A stretch of DNA of 64,000 bases from Chionoecetes opilio (GCA_016584305.1 JACEEZ010022923.1:1-64000), one strand, 5' to 3'; shown: positions 1 through 12,138, numbered from the stretch's first letter. Notes: generated by a model from the sequence alone, not told the origin. A program made the numbers and translations.

Positions 1-468
1 TGTGTGGTGTGTGTGTTGTGTTTGGGGGAAGGGGGAGAGTATGGGCAAACACTACCGTAGAAATTGACCGAAACAACTTGTGTACGAACTGACTCCACCC
101 CTTCTGGTCCTAGTGTAAAATAATACCAATAAAAAAAAAATAAAAAAAAAAGTCAAAAAAGTCAATTCGGACAATTTCCTTCTACACCCATAACCAAAAA
201 TCCCACAAAACATAAAAAAATCCCACACAAAAAACGATAATTCCCACAGAAACCCCACCAAAGTACCCAGAAATATGGAGCTACAAACACGTCTTTACAT
301 AACCCTTAATAGACCCTTAATTAAAGGTGACACAAGGTTAACTACGCGCTATAAAGGTGTGGGAGTGTATGATAGTACTCACTCGTTAGGTATTGTGGTG
401 TCTTCGATGATAACTACGTCGTCATCGTCCGAATTGTAACTATTGTCGACGTCCATTTGTGGTGTGTG
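1..468. other. No gene seen; low-complexity flank
   Basis: This stretch has GT-rich sequence at its left edge and A-runs around 118-160. No reading frame here resembles a known protein. It borders the 3-prime end of the minus-strand I-like LINE, whose (GTT)n tail (AAC on the element strand) begins at about 469. Confidence 0.5.
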
Positions 469-738
469 GTGTTGTTGTTGAAGGGCTGTGATGTCGAAAT
501 CGACGATATTCGCCCTGGTGTACAGCCGTGAATTAATCACAGTCGGGACAGTTGATTAGTCTTCCTCAGGAAGGCACAGGTGAGGCGGATGACGGCGGGG
601 CGACGTGATGGGTGGACGGCAGCGGCGGCCAGCAGGGTGGGCAGGTCAAGGTGGGCAGGAAGTGCTCAAGGGGACTCCGGGACGTTCCTGCACCAGGGGC
701 AGTACGGGTGGGGCGTGAGGTGCAGACGATGCAGGTGT
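469..738 (-). pseudogene. Terminal zinc finger and 3-prime tail of I-like LINE copy 1
   Basis: On the minus strand HPYCPWCRNVPES (about 710-672) is the C..C half of the zinc finger that closes ORF2 in I-group elements. An ESIEHFL-type block normally follows, here shifted. A short C-terminus and stop follow, then an untranslated region nearly identical to that at 39475-39560, ending in (AAC)n at 480-469. This piece is separated from the rest of the element by the LINE at 739-3544. Confidence 0.75.
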
Positions 739-3544
739 AGTGACTTGTAGTCAGGAGTGTAGTGGAGACTTGTAGTTGTAGTGATGTATCGGCCACCAAA
801 TTCTGACTCCAAAAATTTTATGAATATGATGAACGAGCTTTCGGTAAAATTAGAAGAATCTGCAGTCAATACCAGAAAAACTGAGTTGATTTTAATGGGT
901 GACTTCAACTTCCCAATTATTGAATGGCCTTCCAGGAAAATCAGTGGGGGAAAACAACTAGTGAGCAGGAACAAGCTAACCGCCTTTTAAGTTTTGCTGA
1001 AAATAACTTTCGGGAAAACAGATAGTGGAGGAACCGACAAGGAAAAACAACATCCTGGATCTAGTGTTTGTGAACAATACAGAAAGAATCCACAGTCTCC
1101 AGGTGATCAAAACTATTGTATCAGATCACGACCTAGTGGAAGTTCACCTCGATGCCCGGAGAAAAGTAACCCACAAACATAGGGTAGTGAAAGAAAACAA
1201 TAAGGTTGAAGGCCTGCGACATTTAAACTTTCATAGTAAAAAGGCAAACTGGGATGCAATAAATGCAGAACTTTCTGAAGTCAATTGGGATAACTTAGAT
1301 AAATGTAAATTTCAGTGTCTGAAATGTTAGAAGTTTTCCTTAGGACTTGTGAAACAGTGTGCAACAAGCATATCCCATTAAAGAATGACTTTCTGCGCAA
1401 AAATAATATTCCTCGTGACCGTAAAGTGTTGATGAGAAATAGATCAAAACTTACCAAGAAGCTGGTGAATCCCAACATCAGCCCAAATGTTAGACAAAAC
1501 ACTGAAAAACAAATAGAGGAAATAGAAATGAAACTAAAACTCTCCCATCAAAAAGAAAGAGAATTTGGGGAATTGATGGCGGTGGCCGCGATAAAGCAAA
1601 ATCCCAAGTTTTCTATCGCTTTGCAAAGAAAAAGCTAGAATGCAGAAAAAATATCGGACCTCTGATGGATAAAAATAATAAGCTCGTTGAAGATCCCTTA
1701 TCCATGGCCAGCATACTTGAGGAGCAGTACCAAAGTGTATACAGTGACCCCATACAAGAAATGAAGATATCTTCCCCTCAGACATTCTTTGATATAAACA
1801 CTGATAGTGGGGAAAATGGAAAAACACTGTCGGACATACTTTTCACACACCAAAATGTAGTGGAAGAAATAAACAAAAATATCTTTAAACTCAGCTGGGG
1901 GCCCCCGACAATATTGCTGCCATCCTTTTGAAAAAATGCAAAGACTATCTAGCAAACCCCAATCTATAGGGATGTGGAGAAGATCTCTGGACAGTGGTGA
2001 GATACCAAACCAGTTAAAGAGGGACTGGTCACCCCAATATTTAAAGGGTGTTCAAGAGGGCTGCCACCCAATTACAGACCTGTGGTTCTCACCTCCCATA
2101 TCATAAAGATCTTCGAGAGGGTTGTCCGGAAGAAAATTGTTGACCACCTAGAGTCCACGACACAATTTAACCCGGGACAACATGGTTTTCGTAGAGGAAG
2201 ATCCTGCCTGTCACAACTCCTCGACCACTATGCAAACGTCCTAGATGAAGTGAAAGACGGCCGAAATGTTGACGTGGTCTACCTTGACTTTGCCAAGGCA
2301 TTCGACAAGGTGGACCACGGTCTACTCCCTCACAAATTAAAAAGGATGGGCATTGGCGGAAAGCTGGGGACTTGGCTCTACCACTTTTTAATCGGCCGGC
2401 AACAAAAAGTAGTAGTTGACGGTGTCCACTCAAATGGCGCAGAAGTGAAAAGTGGGGTTCCCCAAGGCTCAGTACTGGGGCCACTCCCATTCCTGGTGAT
2501 GATTGGAGATATTTACCAACAGATAGAATCATCAAGAGTTACATCTTTTTGCGGATGATACCAGGATAAGCCGGGCCATTACCACTGAAGAGGACTCAGA
2601 AAAGTTACAGAAAGACTTAGACAAAATATATAAATGGGCTGACAAAACAACATGAAATTTAATAAACAAAAATTGAGCTCATTAGATATGGTCCTAATAA
2701 CAACCTGAAGGAATTTGGATATAATGTAGGTGATGAGAGGATTGATGAAAAAGAGTCCCTCCGGGACCTCGTGTAGTCATGAGTAAGGACCGCACATTCA
2801 GCAGCCATATCAACCAGATAGCAAAGACTGCTCGACAAACATCTGGCTAAAATCCTCCGAACTTTCATCACCCGAAACCCAAAAACACCTCCTACCACTG
2901 GGAAAACTCTCGTTGTCTCCAGACTGGAATACTCTTGTCAGCTATGGTCTCCTCACAGAGTGAAGGAGATACAACAATTGGAACAGCTGCAAAGAGTATT
3001 CACACGCAGGCTTAACATTGGAGTTTCCCTTGACTACTGGGAACGACTCCAACACTTAAAATTGTACTCTCTACAGAGACGACGAGAGAGATACATAATA
3101 ATATACACCTGGAAAATTCTTGAGGGCAAGGTGCCAAACCCAACACCTAGAGGAGAGGAAGTCATCAAGAGCAGGGAACTCCCAAGGTTGGGGCGGGTTT
3201 GCCAAAGAAATACAATTGGCAGCACATCCCAAAGACTGAAAACTATCCAGGCAGAGAGTTTTTGTAATACAGCACCCAGACTGTTTAACTGCCTGCCAAG
3301 GTCAGTCAGAGACATAACAGGGTGCTGCACAGATACTTTCAAGCGGAGGCTAGACAAGGTCCTACAAGAAATACCTGACCAGCCTCCAATACCACACGGA
3401 CCGACTTATAGAGGGGCTGGGTCAAATTCCATCATTGACCAGATCCAGTACCTCAAGGTCGAGGGAATGTGTGGAAAAGGTGGATCCCCAGATTGGCCCT
3501 GATGCTTACATCAAGACTTCAACAAGGTAGAACAAGGTAGGTAA
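739..3544 (+). mobile_element. CR1-like LINE, 5-prime truncated
   Basis: This non-LTR retrotransposon is inserted into the I-like LINE in opposite orientation. Both edges carry AGGTGT (733-738 and 3545-3550), which reads as a 6-bp target duplication and matches the uninterrupted I-like sequence. The 3-prime end is a short repeated ACAAGGTAG-type motif (about 3510-3540). LINEs of the CR1/Jockey group commonly end in short repeats rather than poly(A). Only part of the endonuclease is left, so the copy is 5-prime truncated. Clade is inferred from the endonuclease, RT and C-terminal style. Confidence 0.75.
781..3502 (+). pseudogene. Endonuclease-reverse transcriptase ORF2 of the CR1-like LINE
   Basis: This is the remnant of the polyprotein that nicks target DNA and copies element RNA. 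The endonuclease motif LILMGDFNFP lies at about 889-918. After a frameshift the SDHDLV box (1121-1138) is seen in the frame starting at 1025. RT blocks lie in 2082-2558: HGFRRGRSC, VVYLDFAKAFDKVDH and GVPQGSVLGPLPFL (family norm is LLFL). The catalytic FADDT box follows at about 2553-2567 but in another frame, so a shift separates it. A long C-terminal frame (2960-3502) with repeated Arg and a TFKRRLDKVL end is typical of the CR1/L2 tail. At least five frame changes make it non-functional. Confidence 0.8.
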
Positions 3545-3550
3545 AGGTGT

Positions 3551-5000
3551 TGCTCTGAGCGTTGTGTGACCGACCCAGGCGGTGTATAGTCGCACGTCCG
3601 AAGACGCGGGGGAGTTGTCTTATCCATGGGTGCGGGGAGGATGTCTGTGCGTATTGACCCATGGAGGTTGGCACGTAGTGGGCGTCGCGAGCGGACCTAT
3701 CCCGCGCGAGGGAGCAGCTTAGAAATAAGACGTGACTTCGGCGGTGTGAGATCGGCAGGGGAGGGGGGTGGGGTGATGTTTACCTCCGAGAGGGCCATCT
3801 TGTGCATGCAGCATCAGAGCCTTCATAGCCGACCCGATATGCAGTGGCGAGGCACCCATCTGCCATTTTTTTTTTGGACTCCAGCCACTGAGGGTGAGGA
3901 GAAGAGGTGTAGACCGTTGCAGGGAGGAACCATGGCTTGGAGGAAGGCCGGGCGACGGGAAGAGGAGGAGATGGAGGGAGGAGAGAGAGTCTGTGTAGAT
4001 TCACAACTCTGCGGGGCCGTAGGTGCGTGTTCAGAGTTAAGAACACCATCGGCAAGGCGAAGAGTTCTGCCGTAGAACGTCCGTTCAGGGGGCAGCCGCC
4101 ACGGCATGCAATGTGGAGCGAGGGATCATAGACGGGCAGGCTTTAGAGGAATGGTTGGGGAGAGTGAGAGCCGTCAAGTGAAGATCTTAGGTGGTGTGGT
4201 TATAGAAGTGACATGTCGAGTGGACGGATAAAAGAGCTGCCAGGACGCTAGAGAGCTAAGTATTTGGGAGAGAATCGGGATAGTCAGTGCCAACGAAACG
4301 GGTGGAATGTCCAGCCAGGAGGGACAGGGAGTGGTTCTGATGTCGAGTAGGAAGGTGGTGGCAGGTTCAGCACAGAGGGGCCAGGCAGTGCACGAGTCCA
4401 GTAGGGGCTGAGGGCTCCAGGAAGCCAGACTGGAGTGAGGCTCCACACTTGGAGTTGGCATATGAGATTTGACCCGAGTGTTTGGTTTTGGATTGGTGCT
4501 AGGGACATGATGTGGTGTGGTACTGGCTACCAGGATCTCCCTCCTGGTACCTGCAACGGGGGGGATTACCGCTCTCTTGTGTGATGCCCCCCCCCCCCCC
4601 CCCCGATGACATGGATGAGGACCTCATTTGCCCCTCCATGGAGATCCTCAGGCGCATTTTTGCAGGACGTCCAGTTTCCTGAAGGGTGGAAAGGCGCGGC
4701 TGAGCATAAATGCAGTGCCATTAAAGGACACATTAGCATCTGCATCGACGCCTGGGATAGTTGCAAAAGGAGGTCACAATACTGGCCGCAGCGGACACCG
4801 CCACCCGCTTCAAGATGTAAAGGCGCCTGTTGCAGGTGGGTCCGGATCGGTACTCATATTGTCGAGAACCAGGTCAGGCGGGGAGCCACAGCAAGCATAT
4901 AACGAGGAAGGTGTGGAGATGTGGCTGTAAGGCACCGGGGAGGCCACCAAGAGGTAGGAAAGTGGGTGGAGAGCGGACAGGCTGTAGGGTTGAAGCACAT
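3551..5000 (-). pseudogene. Connection and RNase H region of I-like LINE copy 1
   Basis: Minus-strand frames here match the plus-strand copy after its RT. At 4461-4174 the pattern SLASWSPQPLL...PSWLDIPP follows the copy at about 35970-36120 (VWSPGARQPLL...PPWLDTSS). At 3700-3580 TSMGQYAQTSSPHPW matches the segment after RNase H in copy 2 (36730-36775). RNase H catalytic acids cannot be placed with confidence in this copy because of frameshifts. Position 3550 is the edge of the CR1-like insertion. The element resumes at 738 with its zinc finger. A poly-C run lies at about 4587-4604. Confidence 0.6.
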
Positions 5001-5049
5001 AGGGAGCTTTTGGGAGGCATTATCTGACGAGACCCCATGTCCTCAACCA

Positions 5050-5410
5050 CAGCTCAGTTAAGTGTATCCAGCTGCCTCCTTGAGACAAGCATAGCTTGTG
5101 CCTGGCGCCTGAGTGTTGGCTCTGCGATGATGTGGGAATGTCGTCTGCCCATAGATAAGAAGGTGAGATGTGGGGAGAATGTGGAGGTCTGAGAGGAGAC
5201 ACTTGACCAGCAAAGGGCTGAGGATGGAACCCGCGGCACTCCCCTCTGCATTGACGGGAAGGAGAGGTGGAGGGCCAACACCAACCGCAACCTGAAAAAA
5301 AGACCGGTCCTGACAATGAAGGACCGGAGCCAGGCGAGGGTGGGTCCCGTGCATTCCCATGGAAGCCAACTTACCGGAGGATCTGCCTTCGTGGGCACGC
5401 AGAGTCAACT
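5050..5410 (-). pseudogene. Reverse transcriptase core of I-like LINE copy 1
   Basis: Two overlapping minus-strand frames together show the central RT blocks. The GxxxGSILSPLL stretch, CLLSDLHILP and HLLIY precede a damaged A-D-D-I box, seen as WADDIPTSSQ in one frame. The plus-strand copy at 35048-35430 has the same blocks in readable form (GVPQGSILSPLLF, LLSDLHLP, LIYADDITVVS), which supports the identification. At least two frameshifts lie inside this 360-bp stretch. Between it and the endonuclease (5410-6660) the minus-strand frames are Pro/Ser/Arg rich and match the linker and fingers region only in outline. Confidence 0.7.
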
Positions 5411-6659
5411 GCTCCCCTAGATATACAAAGAGGAGGAGGTTCGCATGACCTCCCTACCCCCGGTAAGTGTCATCAGCGTGAGATCTGAGCACAGCTGCGC
5501 CCCAGAACATCTAGGGTGCTCCTGCGGGGCACCTGAAGCCACACTGACACCTCTCTCAGGAGATGGCCATCCTCCAGCCACCAGGAATAGGCGAGGGCCA
5601 CCAGTCGCTCAGGAGATTTACCCACGCAGGAGAGGAGAGCGGCAATAGGGCGGTATGTGGACGGGAGGGTGGGGTCCTTCCGGGTTGGGCGTTATAGGTA
5701 GCAGGGTTGCGGCAGGAATTTCCAGTACGTGTAGGAAGAGCCCCGGAGCCTAACTGGTGGTTGAAGAGGGAGAGTGCCGTGGACGTAAGGGAGGTGTCGG
5801 AAGCAGGAACTCATTACGGCACGTTATCCCGCCCGCAGTTTACACCCGCGTCTTCAGGTGGACTAAGGCTCGGACCATATCATCAGCGCTGAAAGGGATG
5901 GTGAGCTGCCGAGAGCCATGGAAGGCAATAGCAGTATATTATCGGCCGCATTGATGGAATACGGGATGACGCACGACGAGGACACCAGGAGACCAATCTT
6001 TTCTGTTAGTGTGCGGCAAGCAATGCAGCCATTCGCGGGTCATATAGTGTGGGTTGGCGCACCATCTTTTCAGGACATCGAGAAGGCGTGTTTGTTTCCC
6101 CTCCATGGAGGGGAAAAAATCCCATGTACCTTTGTGGAGGCGGATGGGATTGAGAGAGAGGGAAGGCGCAGTGGGAGCCCCAGCCTTACTATGGGCAAGG
6201 AGGATGCGTCCTGGCACACATGGCATCGGTCTATGATATTGAGCCCCAAGCTGTAGTGTGGGCCTTCGAGCCAAGGTTCCATGCCCTCCTACGGGCCTTG
6301 ACGTGCCGGGGGCTTGTACAGGTCGTCTCGTTTCCAACCAAGATTTGGCCCGGACAGAGTGTGTGATGAGGGGCTCGACGCGGTCGAGAGAGGAAGGCAG
6401 CTTCCCGCGTACTCCCGAATGTGGAAAGGGATCGGCAGCGGCTCTCCAGGGAGTGAAGGAGGAGAGATCCGATGGGTCGTGGAGTGCTGCCGCTCGAAGA
6501 GGGGCAGCCGGAGAGGCGTGAGTTTTCAGCGAGCAGCAGGGACGGGGTGAGGCCTGGCAGTGACGGCAGGGAAGGAGGCGAGGAAGTGGGAAGGTGGTCA
6601 CTCCCCATGTAAGGGGCAGTGGTGGACGGTGTGTCAGGGCACTAAAGGCTGTGGCCCAA

Positions 6660-7150
6660 GGAATTAGGTCATACTGAAGTAGCACCCGCTGTTGTGGGGA
6701 TGGTAACGGGAGGCAGACGGGGGTGAAAGAAGGGGACGAGGCGAGGCGAGTCAAGGATGAGCGAAAGAGCGCCCTCCCGGGAGGGGTTGGTGAGTGTGTG
6801 GAGAGGGAGGTCAGGTTTCCCATGCACCTTGAATGAGGCATTGAAGTCACCCATGATGACACGGCGGGAGGAAGGAGGGAACAAGTTAGTGAGTCAGTTT
6901 CCCGGTATGTGGCACCATCAGCGTTATAGCAGACCTATACGGATAACTCACCCTGTTGCGTAAGCAACCCGGCAGCGACCACTTCGAGGGTGGCCGTGCT
7001 GCCACTGTGGGAGGGCAAGGGGGAATGGTCAGGGATTCGTGCATTGCCAGAGGAGGACGCCACTCCAGCCCCTGGGGTCTGTCCTTCCGGAGGATGTTGT
7101 AGCCGTTAGGTTGAGGGAGAGGTGGGGGGAGAGCCACGCTCCCACCACCC
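6660..7150 (-). pseudogene. Endonuclease domain of I-like LINE copy 1 (ORF2 N-terminal part)
   Basis: This is the APE-type endonuclease, which nicks target DNA to prime reverse transcription. On the minus strand the fragment GYNILRKDRP (around 7110) resembles the GY.V.R.DR block of I-group endonucleases. RVIMGDFNASF (around 6850) is the catalytic GDFN motif, followed by a LILDSPRLVPFF block like the one in the second copy. The frame changes at least twice between these motifs, so no intact enzyme is present. The copy at 32083-32590 has the equivalent VIIMGDFNAHHQ. Confidence 0.7.
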
Positions 7151-7327
7151 AACCACCGCAGGTAAGTTTCCCCCAAGTAGGTCTTCTTGAAATCGGGGGT
7201 CTTCCTGAGCATGGGAACGGGCATTCCACAGGGAAGGGAGAGGTCCTCGCACTGGAGGAAAACTGTTGAGGACGGAGGAGAGTGCTGCAAAGACTGGTAG
7301 TATAGCAGGACAAGACGAGCCCGTTGG

Positions 7328-8890
7328 TTAAAGGCGGTAAGCTTCTGCGAAGGTGTGAAAATCTGCGGCATGACGTTGTGTCTTGTCGTGGACGGAACAG
7401 GATGCGGAGGGGGGTCGCAATGAGGGTGTGGGCGGTGGGGGGCAGGAAGCGCGTTTGGGGCCGAGAAGCAGCACGGGGGGCAGAGGAGGGCAGGCCACGG
7501 CATCGTCCCGAGGAGGAAAGGGCACGGCAGGGTGGTGGACGCCGCCTCTGCGTGAAGTGAGTGGGGTCCCAGGGGAGGCAGGAGATATGAACCCAGCAGC
7601 GCCAGGGGCAGCCGGCTGGCGGGGCGATCGTACATAGCGTTGGGTCTTGGGGAACGTGGCCGCGAGGAAAGGAGGAGAAGGTGGAGAGGCGTCCCGGGGA
7701 GGGTTCATCATCCTCGGTAGGTCCCTGAGCCAGTGGTCTGTACATGTTCGCCCGTGGCAACGAGTGAATAATGCGACATCGGGGGTCCCTGGCCTCTGGG
7801 TGGCGATGCAGCCATAGGGGATGGCATTATTGGGAGGTTGTGATGGAGGTGGCCGGAATTTCGGGAGTGGGAGGAGCCGCAGACGAGCGTTGATAGTCAG
7901 GAAGGGGCATCCTTTCCTTGGGACCAGCCTGCCGGTACAGTTGTTGGGCCTCCTGGTTAAAGGGCCAGTGGGCAGACCTGGGGCCATGATGCCACCACAC
8001 TGAAAACAGCGAAAGGGCCTGTCACAGGCAAACTTTCCGCCCTTGGCTCGGATGGGGTCCGGCTGCAGCGGCCGCAGCGCCGGAAGATCTGGCAGTGTTG
8101 GAGTGGCGACCTTTAGGGGAACAGGCAGGGCAACGGAGAGATCGGGAGCAGGTAGGGCTGTGGCCAGACCACCAGCTGGCCGATGCACACCCTGATGGTA
8201 ATGTGGAACTGTCACCAGCGGACGGATCCACCTCCCCGTGGGTGGAGCTGTGTGCGGCCTTTCGGGGGGGGGGGGATCACGGACCTCGATGTCACACTGC
8301 GTCCAGGGCCCTCAGGGTACGCGGATCTCCTCATAGATCCTAATGTCCTCAGAGAGGGGACCCACCTTCATACTTGCGCAGGCACCGGCACTATCTGCCA
8401 CAGCGGCGAAGTGACCTGCCAGTCTCACCTAGGGTGAAGGTGAACAGTCCTGTAGGAGGGGCACTTGGGATAACACTCTGCCACAGCGCCACCACCAAGG
8501 CTGATCCATTGACTAGGGAGCGGGTTCTCCCCCTCAATGATTTGTTACTTGCCCAACGGGCTGGTATGAAGTGCGGACATGAGAGACCCGCCGGGTGAGA
8601 GAAAACACGGGCGCCATACAGGCCGAGCAGGAAAAGTAACCTAGTTTGTCTGTGTACGGGGGATGCTGCTGCTCCAGGGCCGCTGCAGTGGAGACTGGGG
8701 CAGCTGTGCGTGACCCCGGGGGAGGCTGCTGTGCTCTGGGGCTGCTGCTGTTGTCCTGAGTGGAGCGGGGGTCCTTCCGGGCTTCATGGGCGGGGAGGGC
8801 GGGACTCGCGCTAGTGGAGTGAAAAGCAGGGAATTCGAGAGAAACGTGAACCGAAAATGCCAGGGGTTCGCTGAAGTTTTCACCCACTTT
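7328..8890 (-). pseudogene. ORF1 (gag-like) of I-like LINE copy 1
   Basis: This would encode the RNA-binding ORF1 protein that coats element RNA. On the minus strand the start is probably near 8887, where a Met opens a Ser/Pro/Ala-rich N-terminus. A CxxC pair (SCSAC) lies near 8640. The main long frame is 8215-7328. It is Pro/Arg rich and has FRCFQCGG, which looks like the first half of a CCHC zinc knuckle, with a second cysteine about 20 residues on. The spacing of later Cys/His is disturbed, which fits small indels. The related plus-strand copy keeps only the ORF1 C-terminus (to 32079), where a stop sits 3 nt before the ORF2 ATG. Gag identity rests on position and the knuckle. Confidence 0.6.
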
Positions 8891-8950
8891 TTTGATGAGC
8901 TAAGTTGGTCTATGGAAATAAACAAAAAATGTGCTATTCGGCACTGCACT

Positions 8951-10102
8951 TAAAACACAAAAGTATAATATTAAGAACGATTTGTTCTTCGATATGTATT
9001 ATTGTATAGAAGCCGATCTTTGTAAAACATTGTATATAAACCAAAACCAAAGGAGAGCACCCGGCATCGAATACCAAAAAATAGATTTTCTGTTTATAAA
9101 TTATATGGATGATGACATGCATACGAGAACGTTCTATAATAGCAATTTAATGCAAAACTCGCCTCGATAGCAAAGCTTAATATAGGTGTATCAGTAATAT
9201 GTTGGCATGTAAATTTGGGCGATGTGCACAACTGTTTTCTAAGACCGTACGGCTGCAGGTCTTGGCAAAACTGATTGTCAAAATACAATAAGCAATTCTC
9301 CGTGGAAAAACGAATGATAAAGTAAGCCGAAATCGCTTGTTGCCTGCGACAATGAGGCTTATAATGTGGAGTGCGACACTGCCCGTGCTGGGAGTGGTGG
9401 GCGGTAGATTTGTGGCGGGGGTATTGAATCAAAACATTTCCATTTACGCGTCGACTCTGCCTTCCGGGTTTTTCTATCTGATTGATACACAAAAAAAACA
9501 GGAAAATATGACCCCTAGGTATAGAAATTTCTAAACATACGTTTTGCCTATAAAATATCATAGAGTAGCATTTCCCTCGCCCCCTAACTATAACCATTGG
9601 TTTTTTTGGTTAATACAATTTTTTACAGAATCAGGTTTTCTATACAATATACATAAGAAGAAAATCTTTCTTAATATTATACTTTTGTTTTTTAAGTGCA
9701 GTAAATAACCCCGTATTTTGTTTTCAGTAGCCAACTTATTATCAAAAAAGTAAATTTAAAAATGCCACCCCCCCCTGCCTTTGGGTTTCTAGTTCTCCAA
9801 ATTTCCCGGGTCTCTTCCATGTCGCCCCGATACCCAGGCAAAACCCAGGCATGGGGGCGGAAAAGGCCGCCGAAGGAGGCAGGCCCAGGGAACACAGGGA
9901 GGGGGGAAAGGCACTAAACCAATGTTGACGAGCCGACGGGGGGCGCGCGCCCCCCCAACCCCAAACCGGTGCCGGTGAAATGTCATCCACAGAGCAGCAC
10001 GCCCTAACCCGACGGTGGCCCAGAGCTAGTCCCGTCCTTGTTGTGGGCGGCCATTTTGGGTGGCTGTGGGAAGGCGGGGGCCCCGGAACACGAGCCATTT
10101 AG
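8951..10102. other. No gene seen; AT-rich, possibly unique sequence
   Basis: The stretch 8950-9760 is AT-rich, with short frames lacking recognisable domains. From about 9770 to 10100 it becomes GC-rich with G/C runs. Nothing here matches another segment of the window. It separates the I-like LINE from the CTGT-rich block. Confidence 0.4.
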
Positions 10103-10735
10103 ACTTGTTTCTCTCTGTCTGTCTGTCCTTCTCTCCCTGTCGTCGGGCTTCTCTCCTCCCCTTTTTTTCTTCCCCCTCTGTCTGTCTGTCTTTTCCCGAT
10201 CCCCTCTGTCTGTCTGCTATCTCTTCCCTGTCTGTCGTCGCCCTCCTTCCCTGTCTTTTTATCTCACCTCTTTTGTCTGTTGTTGTCTGCTGTTGTCGTC
10301 TGTTGTCGTCTGTCTGTCTCTCTCTTCTCTCTCTTTCTGTCTGTCTGTCGTCTGTCTGTTGTTGTTTTTGGCCCCTGTTGCTTTGTCTTCGTCTGTCTGT
10401 CTGTCTGTCTGCTTCTGTCTCTTCTCCTCTTTTTCCCTTCTCTCTCTCTCCTCCCCCTCTCTCTCTCTCCTCTCTCCTCTTCTCTTCTCTTTTTCCCTCT
10501 TCTTCCTCTCTCTTCTGTCGTTTGTCTGTCTCTCTCATCTGTCTGTCGTCGTCTCTCTCTCTGTCTGTCTGCGTCTGCTGTCGTCTGTTGTCTGCATTTT
10601 CCCCCTTTCTGTCTGTATTCTCTCTCTCTCCCTACTGTCGTCTGTCTGTCCTCTCGTCTGTTGCCCTTTTTCCTCTCTGTCGTCTGTCCCCCTGTCTTCT
10701 GTTCTCTCGTCTGTCGTCTGTCTGTCTCTCCCTGT
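10103..10735. repeat. Degenerate (CTGT)n/(CTCT)n pyrimidine block, about 630 bp
   Basis: This is a long run of CTGT, CTCT and TCGTCTGT variants. Two overlapping plus-strand frames and one minus frame stay open through it only because stop codons are rare in such repeats. They should not be called genes. It is the reverse-complement counterpart of the short GACA block at 26955-27070, placed at the same end of the compound repeat, so the tract length differs about fivefold between the copies. Confidence 0.9.
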
Positions 10736-10984
10736 TAAATTACTTTTAAATTTTAATTTTAAGTGATATGCTGTGTTGTTTTTCTCACTTATATTCAGGC
10801 TTTTCATATATTAATTTTGTTGTTTTGTTTGACGAAAAATAAAGAAAAATTATAATTATCTTTTCTTTGCTTTCCAGATGAGTGAAAAAATAAGTTTTAA
10901 AAATGGGGGACAACTGCAGCTAATTTAAATTTAGAAAACTAAAGTAAAATTTAAAACTAGGGTCTAACCCCGTAATACAATAAA

Positions 10985-11565
10985 AGGGACTTAACAGTGG
11001 TCACCGAAGAAAAAAAGAAAAAAAAAAGAAAGAAAGAAAAAATTTTACACAGAAGAATATAAAAAGAATACAAAATAAAGAAAAATAAAAGATTTTTAAA
11101 AATAATATTTTTAAAAAATAGGAAAGAAAAAAAAATAGACTCGACGAGCAAAATAAAGACAAATGATTTTAAAATTTTATGAATAATAATAATAATCTAA
11201 TAATAATTTAAAATAATGAAAATCTTGATAATTTCTTTATTTTCTTCGATATAAAAAAAAAGATAGGAGTGAAAAGTGAAAAAAAAGGAGTAAAAATTGT
11301 AAAAAAATTTAAAGAAAGTTAGAGAAAGTGGAAAAAGTAAAATGGAAAAAAAGAGTGAAAGTGAGAAAATTTAAAGAAAGAAAAAAAAAAACGAAGAAAT
11401 ATAAAATTAGTAAAAAAAAGATAAAATTTAAAAAAAAGTGAGAAAAAAAGAAAGTTAGAGCAAGAAAGAAAATAAGGAAAGTAAAGAGAAATATGTGAAA
11501 TTTTGGAAAAAAAATGAGCCTTTTGGATGGAAAAAAAAAAAAATTTCAAATAAAAAAATAAAAAA
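10985..11565. repeat. A/G-rich low-complexity tract
   Basis: This is purine-rich sequence (AAAAAGAAAG-type) with short frames on the minus strand that encode Phe/Leu/Ser runs. The counterpart in the other copy of the compound repeat is 25240-25745, which is T/C-rich on the plus strand. The minus-strand Phe-rich frames are composition artefacts. Confidence 0.8.
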
Positions 11566-12117
11566 ATGCGGCCACGCCCACCGGGCCGGGCCCCCACGCC
11601 CACACACCTCCCCAAAATATCGTCCCCAGACCTGTAAATTCACGGACACACCAGCACATACACAGCTGCCTTAGGAGGGGGGGGGAAAAAGCGATATATA
11701 TAAAATCATTTAAACCCCCCACGCCCGACTTTTTTTTGCTATAAAAAAATTGTCTGTTGTTAGCCCTAAAATTGGAAAAGTAAATAAATATACCCAAAAT
11801 TGTTGTGGACAAGGGAACTAAACAGGGCATAGCATTAAAAATTTTTAATCACTAAAAAACGTCTAAGGTAGTCAAATTACAATGGAAAAACATTCTGGGT
11901 TAAGGGGTAAAAAAAAACGTTTCCTTTAGGTAGAATGTGTATGTGCGTTGTGTACGTGGGGGTTTAGTCGGGCAGGGATCTCTTTAGGGGTAGAGGTGTG
12001 TGTGTGGTGTGTGTGTGGTACATCACACCAGCATCACCACCACCCAAATTCACGAAGGGAAATGCGTGTTAAAAGCTGTTTATGTGGGTAATCCTTTCCT
12101 TTCCTTTTTTACACAAC

Positions 12118-12138
12118 ACACACACACCACACACACCA

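Larger units (their letters stand above)
469..8950 (-). mobile_element. I-like LINE copy 1, interrupted by a CR1-like LINE
   Basis: This is a minus-strand non-LTR retrotransposon read from about 8950 down to 469. In order it shows a gag-like ORF1, an apurinic-type endonuclease, reverse transcriptase, an RNase H region, a CPWC-type zinc finger and a short (AAC)n tail. RNase H after the reverse transcriptase is typical of the I group of LINEs. The same order and very similar peptides occur on the plus strand at 31795-37190. The two 3-prime tails (469-738 here, 39205-39570) share about 80 nt of untranslated sequence. The element is cut by a plus-strand LINE at 739-3544. All frames carry shifts, so the copy is dead. 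Clade assignment (I, Nimb or a relative) is inference from domain order. Confidence 0.8.

Noticed and set aside
7383..7637. Arg/Gly-rich plus-strand frame resembling an RGG protein
   Set aside because: Antisense to ORF1 of the I-like LINE. Its composition follows from Pro/Ser codons on the other strand.
4500..8300. Numerous Gly/Arg/Glu-rich plus-strand frames
   Set aside because: They are the antisense shadow of the GC-rich minus-strand I-like LINE, whose motifs are all on the minus strand.
8931..9170. 79-codon plus-strand frame with Asp/Tyr-rich sequence
   Set aside because: It is short, AT-rich and unlike any family, with no supporting context or repeat copy.
10038..10766. Two long overlapping plus-strand open frames (229-242 codons) and a minus-strand 170-codon frame
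   Set aside because: They are translations of the degenerate CTGT/CTCT tract. Cys/Leu/Ser/Val and Arg/Glu/Gln/Thr runs are repeat composition, not proteins.
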